From contig JAFTLQ010000030.1 in NCBI GenBank assembly GCA_017455905.1, positions 1 through 45,110 on the forward strand: a stretch of 45,110 bases of DNA. The letters are read 5' to 3'. Source of the DNA: Clostridia bacterium. GTDB lineage: Bacteria > Bacillota > Clostridia > Oscillospirales > CAG-272. The notes beneath the pieces were generated by a model. That model was given only the letters and a program-made list of their open reading frames with translations. It ran no database searches and was not told the DNA's origin. The number at the start of each line of letters is the position of its first letter. The stretch's first letter is position 1. The position numbers and the translations under genes are program-made. Below are positions 25,609 to 34,248 of the stretch, in pieces.

Positions 25609-26085
25609 ATGATCGACCGTTTTGAAAAATTCTCCTTCGCTATTTCCGAGCTTTACCGTTATTTGCATACGATCATGCGGGACGAGATGCATACGTATGG
25701 GCTGAAGGGGCCTTACGCTACGTACTTTTTTGCCCTTTACCGCTATAAGGAAGGTATTACGGCCGCCGAGCTGTCCGATATATGCTTTAAAAACAAAGCG
25801 GACGTGTCCCGCGCGATGACGGCCTTTGAGCATGCGAAGCTGATCGTGCGAGAGGGAGGCGGCCCCAAGAGCTATCGAGCGCCCATCCGCTTGACGGAGA
25901 AGGGGCGTATGATCGCCGAGCATCTGCGCGAGCGCGCGCAGCTGGCCGTTTCGATCGCAGGAAAAGGGCTGACGGATGAAAACCGCGCCGTTTTCTATGA
26001 CAGCCTGGAGATCATTGCTTCCAATATGCGCGATATTTGCCGTGATAAGCTACCCGGCGCAAATGATATCGATCCCGAGTCATAA
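25609..26085 (+). CDS. MarR-family regulator, probably FabT-like
   Basis: A 158-aa winged helix-turn-helix regulator. The recognition region TAAELSDICFKNKADVSRAMTA (residues about 48-70) and wing GGGPKSYRAPIRLTEKGR are typical MarR. FabT is the MarR protein that controls fatty acid synthesis genes in Firmicutes using acyl-ACP; the match to FabT is inferred from the operator at 25503 and from the FakB and FakA genes that follow. ATG 25609 lies after AGAGAGGA; the longer in-frame reading begins upstream of the promoter. Confidence 0.85.
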   Translation: MIDRFEKFSFAISELYRYLHTIMRDEMHTYGLKGPYATYFFALYRYKEGITAAELSDICFKNKADVSRAMTAFEHAKLIVREGGGPKSYRAPIRLTEKGRMIAEHLRERAQLAVSIAGKGLTDENRAVFYDSLEIIASNMRDICRDKLPGANDIDPES

Positions 26086-26117
26086 AAATCTACTGCTTGC
26101 AGAAAGGAAATCTCATT

Positions 26118-26987
26118 ATGAATCATTCATTTGTCATATGTACCGATTCGTCCTGTGACTTAAAAAGTGACGTCCTGCGCGCGTGGGAGGTGCAAAGCGT
26201 TTCCCTGACCTTCCGTTTTCAGGATTCGGATACCGAATATAAAAACGATGACATGACAACGGAGGAATTTTACGGAAAAATGAAGGCAGGCGCCGTTGCC
26301 AAGACCGCGGCTGTCAATATGCAGGTGTTTTCCGATATGTTTGAAGCGATCCTCAAGGAGGGCAAGGACATTCTGTATATCGGCTTTTCCTCCGGACTCA
26401 GCACGACCTGCAATTCGGCGCGTCTGGCCGCTCTTGAGCTGCAGAAAACGCATCCCGATCGCAACGTACGCGTCGTCGATAGCCTATGTGCCTCGGCGGG
26501 CCTTGGTCTGCTTGTACGTTTGGCGTATGAGCAGCAGCAGGCAGGGCGCAGCCTGGATTCCGTTGCCGATTACGTAGAAGGTATCAAGCTCAATGTCTGC
26601 CACTGGTTTACCGTGGATGATCTTGTCTACTTAAAGCGCGGCGGCCGTATCAGTCCTACGGTGGCCTTCGTCGGCAATATGCTTGGTATCAAGCCCATCC
26701 TTCACGTTGATAACGAGGGTCATCTCGTAAACGTCACCAAGGTGCGCGGCAGACGTGCGTCTATTGCGGCACTGGCCGATAAATATACCGAGCTTGCCAT
26801 CAATCAACAGGTCGGAAAGGTGTATATTTCTCACGCAGGCTGCGAGGAGGATGCCAAGCAGCTCGCCTCCATGATCGAGCAAAAGCACAGTGTACCGACA
26901 CAGATCATCACCGACGTCGGCCCCGTGATCGGTGCCCATTCGGGCCCCGGCACGCTGGCGCTGTTCTTCATCGGTAAGGAACGCTGA
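26118..26987 (+). CDS. fakB: DegV-family fatty acid-binding protein (FakB)
   Basis: A 289-aa cytosolic DegV protein, which holds a fatty acid while its kinase partner phosphorylates it. Landmarks are the N-terminal CTDSSCDL (residues 8-15), the GFSSGLSTTCNSAR loop, VDSLCASAGLG and LKRGGRISP, where the acyl pocket and head-group residues lie. ATG 26118 follows AAAGGA. The kinase gene starts 13 bp after its stop, supporting a FakA-FakB pair for uptake of host or dietary fatty acids. Confidence 0.9.
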   Translation: MNHSFVICTDSSCDLKSDVLRAWEVQSVSLTFRFQDSDTEYKNDDMTTEEFYGKMKAGAVAKTAAVNMQVFSDMFEAILKEGKDILYIGFSSGLSTTCNSARLAALELQKTHPDRNVRVVDSLCASAGLGLLVRLAYEQQQAGRSLDSVADYVEGIKLNVCHWFTVDDLVYLKRGGRISPTVAFVGNMLGIKPILHVDNEGHLVNVTKVRGRRASIAALADKYTELAINQQVGKVYISHAGCEEDAKQLASMIEQKHSVPTQIITDVGPVIGAHSGPGTLALFFIGKER

Positions 26988-27000
26988 GGAGGTCGGCTGT

Positions 27001-28818
27001 ATGAGTGAGAAAAAAGCGGATAAAGCATCGCAGAAAACGTCGAATGCATCGACCAAGGAAACATCCAAGAAGTCCAATACCAAAAGCAACGCGCAAGCAA
27101 AAAAGAAGCCGCAGGAAAAGAAAAAGGGCGGTTTCCTTAATATTAAATATCTCGGCGGATTGCTGTTTGCCAAAATGGTACGCGGCGGAACCAGCGAGCT
27201 TCGCTCCAACGCCGAGGAGGTCAATAAGCTGAACGTTTTTCCCGTGCCCGACGGCGATACGGGCGACAACATGCGCATGACGATTGAGAGCGGTATTGCC
27301 GCGATCGAAAACCTGGATACGGATGATCTGGCAGACGTAATGAAGTTGTTCTCGCACGGTATGCTGCTCGGCGCGCGCGGCAACTCCGGCGTTATCCTAT
27401 CGCAGTTTTTTGCCGGTATGGCCAAGGAGCTTGCCAGCGAAACGAGAGCCGATCCGGCAGCCTTTGCGCGTGCACTTGAAATGGGTGTCGAGCAAGCCTA
27501 CATGTCGGTCATGACGCCGACGGAGGGCACCATCCTGACGGTCGCGCGTGAGGCGGTGGAATATGCCGTGGCATCGCTTACACCGCAGAGCACGATCCGC
27601 TCCCTCTTTGCCGATCTGGTCAAGGAAATGCACGAGTCCCTCAACCGAACGCCCGAGGTTCTCGGTGTGCTTAAGGAAGCGGGTGTGGTAGATAGCGGCG
27701 GTGCCGGCCTCTTTTATATCATGGACGGCTTCAACCGCGTGCTAAACGGCGAGGAGATCGCGGACGTCGAGATGCCTGCGTCTGCTACCAAGCCGCCCGT
27801 TACACCGACGACCTCCTTTGGTCCCGACAGCGTGCTGACCTACGGCTATTGCACGGAATTTCTTCTGCAATTGCAGAATTTCAAGACCGATATCGAGGCC
27901 TTCGACATAGAGGCGCTCAAGGCCTATCTGTCCCGCGTCGGCGATTCCATCGTCGCCTTCAAAACGGACAGCATCGTCAAGGTGCACGTGCATACCAAGT
28001 GTCCCGAGCGCGTGCTGGCGGTGGCGCACCGATACGGCGAGTTCCTTACGGTGAAGATCGAGAATATGTCTGTTCAGCATACCGAGCTTTCGAAGGAAGA
28101 GACGAAAGCGGAGGAATCGGCGAAGGAAGAGCCCATTGAGGAAACGGTGTGCAAGCCGTATGGCGTCGTTGCCGTCAGCAACGGCGAGGGCTTTACCGAT
28201 CTGTTCCGCGAATTTGGTGCCGACGAGATCGTCGAGGGCGGTCAGACGAACAACCCCTCCACGGGCGAGTTCCTCGCTGCATACGACAAGATCCTCGCCA
28301 AGCATATATTCGTTCTTCCGAACAACGGCAATATTATGATGGCTGCCGAGCAGTCGGCCGCTTTATATGAAAAGGCACATATCCACGTCATTCCTGCCAA
28401 GAATATCGGGGCAGGGTACGTAGCACTTTCATCGGCCGATCTCACCGCGGAGCACGCGGAGGATATCGTTCGTACGATGACGGAGGCGATCGGACGCGTC
28501 CGTACGGGCTACGTGTCGCCTGCTGTTCGCGACGCTGATATGAACGGCGTACACGTGACGAACGGGGATACCATCGGCATTCTTGACAAGGAGATCGTCG
28601 TCTCTTGCCGCGACTGCGGCGAAGCGACAAAGGCGCTTCTTGACCGTATGCTCCGCGACAGTGACTATAGCATGCTGACCGTATTTAAGGGAAAGGATGC
28701 GATGCAGGCGACCTGTGACGAGCTCGCCGCATACGTAGAGCAGACCTATCCCGCCCTTGAGGTGTACTTCGCCGAAGGCGGACAGGAGATCGCTCCGTAT
28801 TTTCTTCTCGCCGAATGA
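27001..28818 (+). CDS. fakA: DAK2/DhaL-domain fatty acid kinase (FakA) with Lys-rich N-terminal tail
   Basis: A 605-aa cytosolic kinase that makes acyl-phosphate for phospholipid synthesis. The DhaL nucleotide domain shows FPVPDGDTGDNM (magnesium-binding aspartates 84, 86, 89) and LLGARGNSGVILSQ; the middle and C-terminal FakB-interacting domains follow (TNNPSTGEF, LPNNGNIMMAAEQ, GYVSPAVRD). The first 43 residues are an added lysine- and serine-rich segment absent from typical FakA (about 550 aa), and an acidic linker lies near residue 370. GAGGAGG precedes ATG 27001. Confidence 0.9.
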   Translation: MSEKKADKASQKTSNASTKETSKKSNTKSNAQAKKKPQEKKKGGFLNIKYLGGLLFAKMVRGGTSELRSNAEEVNKLNVFPVPDGDTGDNMRMTIESGIAAIENLDTDDLADVMKLFSHGMLLGARGNSGVILSQFFAGMAKELASETRADPAAFARALEMGVEQAYMSVMTPTEGTILTVAREAVEYAVASLTPQSTIRSLFADLVKEMHESLNRTPEVLGVLKEAGVVDSGGAGLFYIMDGFNRVLNGEEIADVEMPASATKPPVTPTTSFGPDSVLTYGYCTEFLLQLQNFKTDIEAFDIEALKAYLSRVGDSIVAFKTDSIVKVHVHTKCPERVLAVAHRYGEFLTVKIENMSVQHTELSKEETKAEESAKEEPIEETVCKPYGVVAVSNGEGFTDLFREFGADEIVEGGQTNNPSTGEFLAAYDKILAKHIFVLPNNGNIMMAAEQSAALYEKAHIHVIPAKNIGAGYVALSSADLTAEHAEDIVRTMTEAIGRVRTGYVSPAVRDADMNGVHVTNGDTIGILDKEIVVSCRDCGEATKALLDRMLRDSDYSMLTVFKGKDAMQATCDELAAYVEQTYPALEVYFAEGGQEIAPYFLLAE

Positions 28819-28879
28819 CCGTTGGATACCGCTTTTTAAGGGAAGCCAACATCCTTTCGCCTGAAGGCAATAAAATCAT

Positions 28880-28920
28880 GTCGGCCGTCTCACCGATGTA
28901 CGTGAGACGGCCGACGTTTT
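28880..28920 (+). terminator. Terminator of marR-fakB-fakA
   Basis: A perfect 14-bp stem GTCGGCCGTCTCAC (28880-28893) with GTGAGACGGCCGAC (28902-28915), then GTTTTG. Confidence 0.85.
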
Positions 28921-28958
28921 GTGAGAAGGTCAAGGATTGTTAACTTTTTGTATCGGTG

Positions 28959-28987
28959 TTGCAAAATCGTGCCATATGTGGTACAAT
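28959..28987 (+). promoter_or_regulatory. Promoter of the YbhN-type gene
   Basis: TTGCAA (28959-28964), 17 bp, TACAAT (28982-28987). Confidence 0.75.
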
Positions 28988-29020
28988 AGGAATATCTTGT
29001 GTATGGGGAGGAACCTACGA

Positions 29021-30154
29021 TTGGAACAAAAAGACGTTCAAAAGAATCCAATGAACGCGAAAAAGGTCGCTCTTTTTATCCTCTACGCTTTCCTTGCGGT
29101 TTGCCTGCTCGTAACCGTTTTGTCCTTTAACGATCTGCCGAGCATTTTTGAGCAGCTTCGCACGATCGACGCCCGCTACGTTTGCCTGGCGGCGCTGTCG
29201 GTGCTTATCTATATGGCGCTGTACCCGTTGTCTCTTTGTATCCTGACCAAGGCTAAGGGGACGAGGGTCAGCATGCCCATGGCGTATTCGATCGCCATGA
29301 TCGAGCATTTTTTTAACGGCATCACGCCTCTTGCCACCGGCGGCCAGCCCTTTCAGGCACATATGTTCAGCAAGGCAAAGGTCAAGCTCTCCGAATCCAC
29401 CGGCCTTTTGTTGACCAATCTGATCATTTACTTTATCGTGACTACGGGCTTTTCCATCGTCGGATTGGTCTATGCCGACGTGTTCGTTTCGGCGGCAGCC
29501 GCATGGTGGATCCCCATCATTGTGATCGGATACGTGCTCAACGCCATGGTCCTTGTCGTCATGGTCCTTCTTGGCACCAGCCGCAGGCTTCGCTCGGGTC
29601 TTGTTCGTTTTTTGACCTATCTTTGTAAATTCAGCATCTTTTCCTTCCTGCCTCCGAAGATCGAAAGCCTGCAGGCGTATTTCGAGCAGGTGCAGGAGGC
29701 CTTCCGAGAGCTGACGCGCAAAAAGTGGTCGTTCGTTCTTGCCCTTATATCCAAGATCCTGTCCTTTGCGTTCTTGTATGCAACGACCTTCTTCATCCTT
29801 CGCGCCATGCATATATCCGTCCCGTTTGCCGATCTGTGTATGGTGCTCCTCGGTACGTCCTTTGCCGTTACCGCCGTCGGCTTCGTTCCGACCCCCGGTG
29901 CATCAGGCGGCGTGGAGGGATCCGCCGGACAGGTCTTTAAGTCGATCATTCTCTTTGTCGTCGGTTCCTCGATCGTATCGACCGCGTCTGCGATCGCCAA
30001 CGGCGTTATGTTGATCTGGCGTCTTCTCAGCTACTATTTCGTTATGCTGCTATCGCTTCTGTTCTACGTTGGCCTTGAGCTGTATTTTGCCAAAAAAGCA
30101 AAAAAAGAAACGGTCGTGCCGCCGTCCGATGCGACAGATACGACCGCCGAATAA
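29021..30154 (+). CDS. YbhN/LPG-synthase-type flippase-like membrane protein
   Basis: A 377-aa polytopic protein of the lysylphosphatidylglycerol synthase membrane-domain family (UPF0104/YbhN), with about eight membrane segments and no synthase domain. Family landmarks are FFNGITPLATGGQPFQAHMF near residue 100 and FVPTPGASGGVEG near 290. Members move or modify membrane lipids, but the substrate here is unknown. TTG 29021 follows GGGGAGG at 9 bp and is chosen over ATG 29003, which sits on the ribosome site, and ATG 29051, which lacks one. Confidence 0.85.
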   Translation: MEQKDVQKNPMNAKKVALFILYAFLAVCLLVTVLSFNDLPSIFEQLRTIDARYVCLAALSVLIYMALYPLSLCILTKAKGTRVSMPMAYSIAMIEHFFNGITPLATGGQPFQAHMFSKAKVKLSESTGLLLTNLIIYFIVTTGFSIVGLVYADVFVSAAAAWWIPIIVIGYVLNAMVLVVMVLLGTSRRLRSGLVRFLTYLCKFSIFSFLPPKIESLQAYFEQVQEAFRELTRKKWSFVLALISKILSFAFLYATTFFILRAMHISVPFADLCMVLLGTSFAVTAVGFVPTPGASGGVEGSAGQVFKSIILFVVGSSIVSTASAIANGVMLIWRLLSYYFVMLLSLLFYVGLELYFAKKAKKETVVPPSDATDTTAE

Positions 30155-30192
30155 AAAGCATCGCATGACCCGCGGGTCATGCGATGCTTTTT
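30153..30192. terminator. Bidirectional terminator
   Basis: An 18-bp perfect stem (30153-30170 with 30175-30192) around CGCG, with A and T runs at both ends. It includes part of the YbhN stop codon and also serves the convergent gene at 30210. Confidence 0.95.
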
Positions 30193-30209
30193 ATTCCTAT
30201 ATAGTTTCA

Positions 30210-31718
30210 TTAACCAAGCAGCGGGAACGAAATGTACAGAGGCGTACATCTGCCGTGTGCGCTGACCTCAAGGACGATGCGGTTTTCCGCTTCGACGGTG
30301 TCACCGGCGGTGATAACGGCATCCAGGGATGCTTCACCGGCGTGGTGCGGGTCAAACGCGTAGAGCATAGCGTTCTTCTTGCTCTTGACCGTAAAGCCCT
30401 CGGGAAGAAGCCAACGGAAGGTGATCGTGACGTTGGAATCCTCCAGGTAGTAGTTGTTGTTCAGGTCGACGTGCACACCGATGGATTCACCGGGGGCAAT
30501 GTCGGGGGAACGGTCGAGGGTCACGCGAGCCGACATAACGATGTTATGGAAATACAGCGTGTTGGGAACCAGCTTTTCGGCTACCGGACGGATCTTCCAT
30601 TCGAGATTGGTCTTCATGATGTCGTACATGTTCTCGGGGATCTCGTCCGCCTTGTCCTCCAGCGTGACGGGGCACTTGGGGAAGGGGGCATAGAATTCAT
30701 GATACGCCCAGCGCGTAGCGTTGGCGTACAGAACGGAGGGTGCGAGAGCCACGATGCGCTCGGTCAGCTCCGTGCAGGTCTTGGGAACGTACTTGCCGTG
30801 GTTACCCTTGTTGATGGATACGGTGACGATGTCGTCGCCGATGTGCTGACGCCAATCCGTAGGAATGACGGCCGTGCCGTACAGGATACCGAGGGTAGAG
30901 CCCGCGGTCGCACCGGTGCAGTCGGTATCGTCGCCGCAGTTGATAGCGGTGATCATGGACTTCTTGAAATCGCCCTTGCCCCACAGAAGGCCGATGACGG
31001 TATAGGTCACGTTGGAGGGCGCTTCAAACCAGCCGTTACCGATGTCGGCGTTGAGCGCCTGAACGGCGTTTCTTGCATCCTGCCACGTCATGCCCTTGTC
31101 AAAGCAATCAAGAACGAACACGATGCTCTTGGCCATTCTCGACTCGGTGGGGATGGCACACAGCGCCAGCTCAATGCAACGACGCAGATCGGGAATAACG
31201 AACGCGGCCGACTGCATAGCGGCAACGAAGGCGGCGGCAAAGGTTCCTTCACCGGCTCCGTGGTCAACGGAGGCGTCCTCCATGGCGTAGCGTGCAGCTA
31301 CGTCGGGCATACCGGGAGCGAGGGTGGCCCACACCTCGGTACGGATCCAGGCGCCGTTGGAGTTGCACCAGTCATTTCCGTAGTCGCCCGACATAGGCGG
31401 GGGAAGACCGCGCTTCATATTGGCCTTGCCGATACCGTACTCATTCCAGTGAGGAACGATGTAGGATATCCAGTGCTCGCCGAGAACGGCGGCATCCACA
31501 CCGAGAGGACCGTTCTGCTCCATAGCGTGCAGCCAGACGAGCTGAAGGTCAAGGTCATCGTTGGGAAGAACGACGTTCGGTTCCGTTGCAAAGCCCTTGA
31601 TGTCGTGCATCGTGCGCTGTCCCTCGTAGGGAGTACCCATGGTTCCGCCAATGTTTTTGCCAAGCCAGCAGGCGTATACCTTATCCTTGTACGATGCGAG
31701 ATTTAAATTCATATGCAT
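30210..31718 (-). CDS. ADP-ribosylglycohydrolase family protein
   Basis: A 502-aa protein. The N-terminal two-thirds carries ADP-ribosylglycohydrolase signatures: GKNIGGTMGTPYEGQR, an acidic NDDLDLQLVWL and the metal-binding CGDDTDCTGATAGSTLGILYG. The last 120 or so residues form a strand-rich extra domain (ITFRWLLPEGF, DPHHAGEASLDAVI) typical of a carbohydrate-linked beta-sandwich. The substrate may be an N- or O-glycoside rather than ADP-ribosyl protein; this is inference from the extra domain and AraC neighbour. ATG 31718 follows AGGAGG at 10 bp. Confidence 0.85.
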   Translation of the reverse strand: MHMNLNLASYKDKVYACWLGKNIGGTMGTPYEGQRTMHDIKGFATEPNVVLPNDDLDLQLVWLHAMEQNGPLGVDAAVLGEHWISYIVPHWNEYGIGKANMKRGLPPPMSGDYGNDWCNSNGAWIRTEVWATLAPGMPDVAARYAMEDASVDHGAGEGTFAAAFVAAMQSAAFVIPDLRRCIELALCAIPTESRMAKSIVFVLDCFDKGMTWQDARNAVQALNADIGNGWFEAPSNVTYTVIGLLWGKGDFKKSMITAINCGDDTDCTGATAGSTLGILYGTAVIPTDWRQHIGDDIVTVSINKGNHGKYVPKTCTELTERIVALAPSVLYANATRWAYHEFYAPFPKCPVTLEDKADEIPENMYDIMKTNLEWKIRPVAEKLVPNTLYFHNIVMSARVTLDRSPDIAPGESIGVHVDLNNNYYLEDSNVTITFRWLLPEGFTVKSKKNAMLYAFDPHHAGEASLDAVITAGDTVEAENRIVLEVSAHGRCTPLYISFPLLG

Positions 31719-31758
31719 GAGAATAATGCCTCCTTTATGTAATGTAATTTGTATCTTA

Positions 31759-31787
31759 ATAGTACCCCATCCGGGATCCTTTGGCAA
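31759..31787 (-). promoter_or_regulatory. Promoter of the ADP-ribosylglycohydrolase gene
   Basis: On the minus strand TTGCCA (31787-31782), 17 bp, TACTAT (31764-31759). It lies in the 90-bp gap after the AraC gene. Confidence 0.65.
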
Positions 31788-31808
31788 GCGCGAATTTTTA
31801 CCTGTCTG

Positions 31809-32660
31809 TCACGATTTTTTACTTTTTGACCGATAGCTTGACGGGGCGGCTCCCTTATATTTTGAAAAGGCATGATAGTAGGCGTTTCGGTCGGCAAAGC
31901 CTGAGCGACGAATGATCTCGTCGGTTGAAAGATCCCCCTCCTGCAGAAGGGCGATCGCCGTATCCACGCGGCGTCTTGCCACGTAGTCGGTCAGAGAAAG
32001 ACCGAATTTTGCCTTGAACATACGGCTGAAATACGAGGGGTGGTAAAAGCTCCGCTTGGCCAAGGCCCCGAGGGTCAGCTCGCCGTCGGGGTTTTCGTCG
32101 ATATATTCGCGCAGCTCGTCCCAGCGGTCGCGGTCCATGACGTCATGCTCACCTGCGGTCGCACGGAGCATCTTTGTAATGAGGATGCTCATACAGCTTT
32201 CCATGACCTTGTTGGCGTACAGCGGTTCTTCCTCGTACTCACGCAGCATCTTTTCGATCAGCCATTCGATCTCCTGTCGGTCTCGGCCTGAAAAGGACAG
32301 CTTACCTGCGTTGCGATCGCCGCGCATATCGTTGAAGGCGGTCAAGGAGAGAATGGCGGGCGCGTTTTCATGCGTGATGATCGCGTCTGCCACGACCTCG
32401 GGAGAGAAGCAGATGTTGACGTATTCAAATTGCTCACAATCGCTGAAGGAATGACGGCACCCGTAATTGATAAACAGGATATCGCCGCGCTTGACCTCGT
32501 ATACGACGTCGTCGATGCCATGCTTGGCGCTTCCGGCGCAGACGTAAATGATCTCAATAAATTCGTGCGCGTGTGTCGGCTCTGTCGATTGGTTGGCGGA
32601 TCGGAAGATGCCGACGGTATACCCGGGCTTGATCAGATCCTCGGAACGGTATAATCTCAT
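31809..32660 (-). CDS. AraC-family transcriptional regulator with cupin domain
   Basis: A 283-aa regulator. The N-terminal cupin has THAHEFIEIIYV and the RGDILFINYGCRH strand; the C-terminal double helix-turn-helix shows LTLGALAKRSFYHPSYFSRMFK and STDEIIRRSGFADRNAYYHAF. ATG 32660 (MRLYRS) is chosen because GGAG lies 7 bp upstream; the ATG at 32666 sits on that site. The next gene on the strand is the glycohydrolase, its likely target. Confidence 0.88.
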   Translation of the reverse strand: MRLYRSEDLIKPGYTVGIFRSANQSTEPTHAHEFIEIIYVCAGSAKHGIDDVVYEVKRGDILFINYGCRHSFSDCEQFEYVNICFSPEVVADAIITHENAPAILSLTAFNDMRGDRNAGKLSFSGRDRQEIEWLIEKMLREYEEEPLYANKVMESCMSILITKMLRATAGEHDVMDRDRWDELREYIDENPDGELTLGALAKRSFYHPSYFSRMFKAKFGLSLTDYVARRRVDTAIALLQEGDLSTDEIIRRSGFADRNAYYHAFSKYKGAAPSSYRSKSKKS

Positions 32661-32706
32661 TCCCATACTCCGTTTGTGTTATCTTCTGCGGCGCTCGGCG
32701 CGAGGG

Positions 32707-33240
32707 TTACTTGCAAAAATTATCTATGTAACTGTCGATCGCGTTCTGTACAACGTGGATCGCCTTATCAGGCCCGCTGACCTCGTCGACGGCGGTCGTT
32801 TTGTTCTCCAGGTTTTTGTATACCTGGAAGAAATGACACATCTCGTCGAAAATGTGGGAGGGGAGCTGATCGATGTCGGTATAATGGTTATAGGTCGGGT
32901 CGTTGAAGGGGATGGCTATGATCTTTTCATCGTTTCGCCCGTTGTCGATCATGGAAATAACTCCGATCGGATAGGCGCGCACGAGTGTTAACGGCTCCAG
33001 CGGTTCAGAGCAGAGAAGCAACACGTCCAACGGATCGTTGTCGTCACCGTACGTCCTCGGAATAAACCCATAGTTAGCAGGGTAGTGGGTTGAGGTATAC
33101 AGGATGCGGTCGAGCATGAGGTAGCCGGTCTGCTTGTCAAGCTCGTATTTCTTTTTGCTTCCCTTGGAGATCTCAATGACACAAAGAAAATCCTTGGCGG
33201 TAATGCGCTTGGGGGAGACGTCGTGCCAGATGTTCGACAT
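32707..33240 (-). CDS. ppa: Family I inorganic pyrophosphatase
   Basis: A 177-aa cytosolic enzyme that hydrolyses pyrophosphate. It shows the family I pattern: SKKKYELDK near the N-terminus, the [23 protein letters not shown] core with the three metal-binding aspartates, and [23 protein letters not shown] precedes the ATG. It is a single gene with its own promoter at 33297. A soluble pyrophosphatase beside a PPDK-using glycolysis is notable, since it would remove the pyrophosphate that PPDK uses. Confidence 0.94.
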   Translation of the reverse strand: MSNIWHDVSPKRITAKDFLCVIEISKGSKKKYELDKQTGYLMLDRILYTSTHYPANYGFIPRTYGDDNDPLDVLLLCSEPLEPLTLVRAYPIGVISMIDNGRNDEKIIAIPFNDPTYNHYTDIDQLPSHIFDEMCHFFQVYKNLENKTTAVDEVSGPDKAIHVVQNAIDSYIDNFCK

Positions 33241-33296
33241 GGTGATGTTCCTTTCTCCTAAAATAATGAAAACATCTTTTCATACGTTTATACTAT

Positions 33297-33325
33297 AGTA
33301 TATCACAAGAAAAGTAAAAAAGCAA
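33297..33325 (-). promoter_or_regulatory. Promoter of ppa
   Basis: On the minus strand TTGCTT (33325-33320), 17 bp, TATACT (33302-33297). From 33326 to the next promoter at 33599 I see no gene. Confidence 0.7.
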
Positions 33326-33598
33326 GGGCTGCCGAAAAACTTGTCATATGCTGCAGCCGTCGTATAAAACGGCAACGGATCCGGCGTTGCAATTGTTCTT
33401 GCCGTACGGAAAAATAATCGAAAAATGCTTTGAAATACAAATAACTATAGTCAATATAGCGAAGTAACCGTAAGAAATTCGCGTGAATACGTGCCTGTTA
33501 GAAAGCTCGTTCGTATATAAAAAAGCGCGTAGCATATGCTTTCGTGTATGAAAAACGCATGCGAAAAAAAGAAAAAAGAATATTTTTTTGTTTTTTCA

Positions 33599-33627
33599 TT
33601 GACATATGCTTCATCATGTGCTATAAT
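33599..33627 (+). promoter_or_regulatory. Perfect-consensus promoter of the c-di-GMP riboswitch operon
   Basis: TTGACA (33599-33604), exactly 17 bp, TATAAT (33622-33627). The transcript would begin near 33634 with a GGATC/GATCC hairpin (33634-33649). Confidence 0.9.
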
Positions 33628-33650
33628 ATGGACGGATCGAAAATGATCCC

Positions 33651-33738
33651 CACGAAAAAGGCAAACCCCGTGAAAGCGGGTGACGCAAAGCTAAAGGGCC
33701 TAAGGGTATTACCTATGGCAGCCAGTCACCGTTACAAT
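33651..33738 (+). promoter_or_regulatory. Cyclic di-GMP-I (GEMM-I) riboswitch
   Basis: The aptamer core is complete and in order: AAGGCAAACC, a stem capped by a GAAA tetraloop (CCCGT/GCGGG), GACGCAAAGC, GGGCCTAAGG, TATGGCAGCC and GTCACC. These match the conserved blocks of the GEMM-I class, including the GNRA loop that docks on its receptor. It follows a strong promoter and precedes an intrinsic terminator at 33799, so control is probably at transcription. Whether ligand turns the operon on or off cannot be settled by eye, as I do not see a clear antiterminator. Confidence 0.95.
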
Positions 33739-33798
33739 AGGGAGCAGTGAACAGTCCGTTTTGGGGAAGATGGAGTGCTTGATGCTTCGTGCAATGGT

Positions 33799-33831
33799 GC
33801 AACCGGCGTACAGTTGGTTGCTTTTTCTTTT
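33799..33831 (+). terminator. Riboswitch expression-platform terminator
   Basis: GCAACCGGC (33799-33807) pairs with GTTGGTTGC (33813-33821) using two wobble pairs and a GTACA loop, followed by TTTTTCTTTT. It lies between the aptamer and the first gene. Confidence 0.85.
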
Positions 33832-33861
33832 GTGGAAAGCAAAATAAAAGGAGAAAGAAAG

Positions 33862-34248
33862 ATGAAAAGAATGAAGAAATTTGTCTTTGTGCTCGTCGTT
33901 GCATTGGTTCTTTCCAGTATGGTCTTCTCTATGACTGCTTCCGCATATTCCCCTAACGCAGATGCAGATGTGCCAACCGAAAAGGAGATGCAGACGCTGT
34001 GTGAAATGGTCGATGCCGCAAACGCCACGATCGAGCTTGCGGTCAAGATCGCACAGAAGACGCCGTATAACGACGTTAAGCTTCTGCTCAAAACGGTGGA
34101 TGCGATCGCAAACGGCGTATTTTCTTACGCCGAGCATATCGGTGCCGAGGTCGTGTGCGAATACACCGAGTATGTCGTTGACGGCCAAACCGTGCTGATC
34201 GACCCGATCCGCGTCATTAACATTCCCGTTCAGACTCAAAAACCGTAA
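33862..34248 (+). CDS. Secreted 128-aa protein of unknown function, first gene of the c-di-GMP operon
   Basis: The protein has a clear signal peptide, KRMKKFVFVLVVALVLSSM then FSMTASA, with likely cleavage after Ala28. The mature 100 residues are acidic, helical in the middle (EKEMQTLCEMVDAANATIEL) and end in strands (VVCEYTEYVVDGQTVL). There is no lipobox or sortase motif, so it should be released or wall-associated. No family is recognised. ATG 33862 follows AAAGGAG at 8 bp. Its TAA overlaps the next ATG by one base, coupling an exported protein to a cytosolic nucleotidyltransferase. Confidence 0.8.
   Translation: MKRMKKFVFVLVVALVLSSMVFSMTASAYSPNADADVPTEKEMQTLCEMVDAANATIELAVKIAQKTPYNDVKLLLKTVDAIANGVFSYAEHIGAEVVCEYTEYVVDGQTVLIDPIRVINIPVQTQKP

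Noticed and set aside
30069..31706. 545-codon plus-strand frame opposite the ADP-ribosylglycohydrolase
   Set aside because: Runs antisense through a clear family member and through the bidirectional terminator; no start signals.
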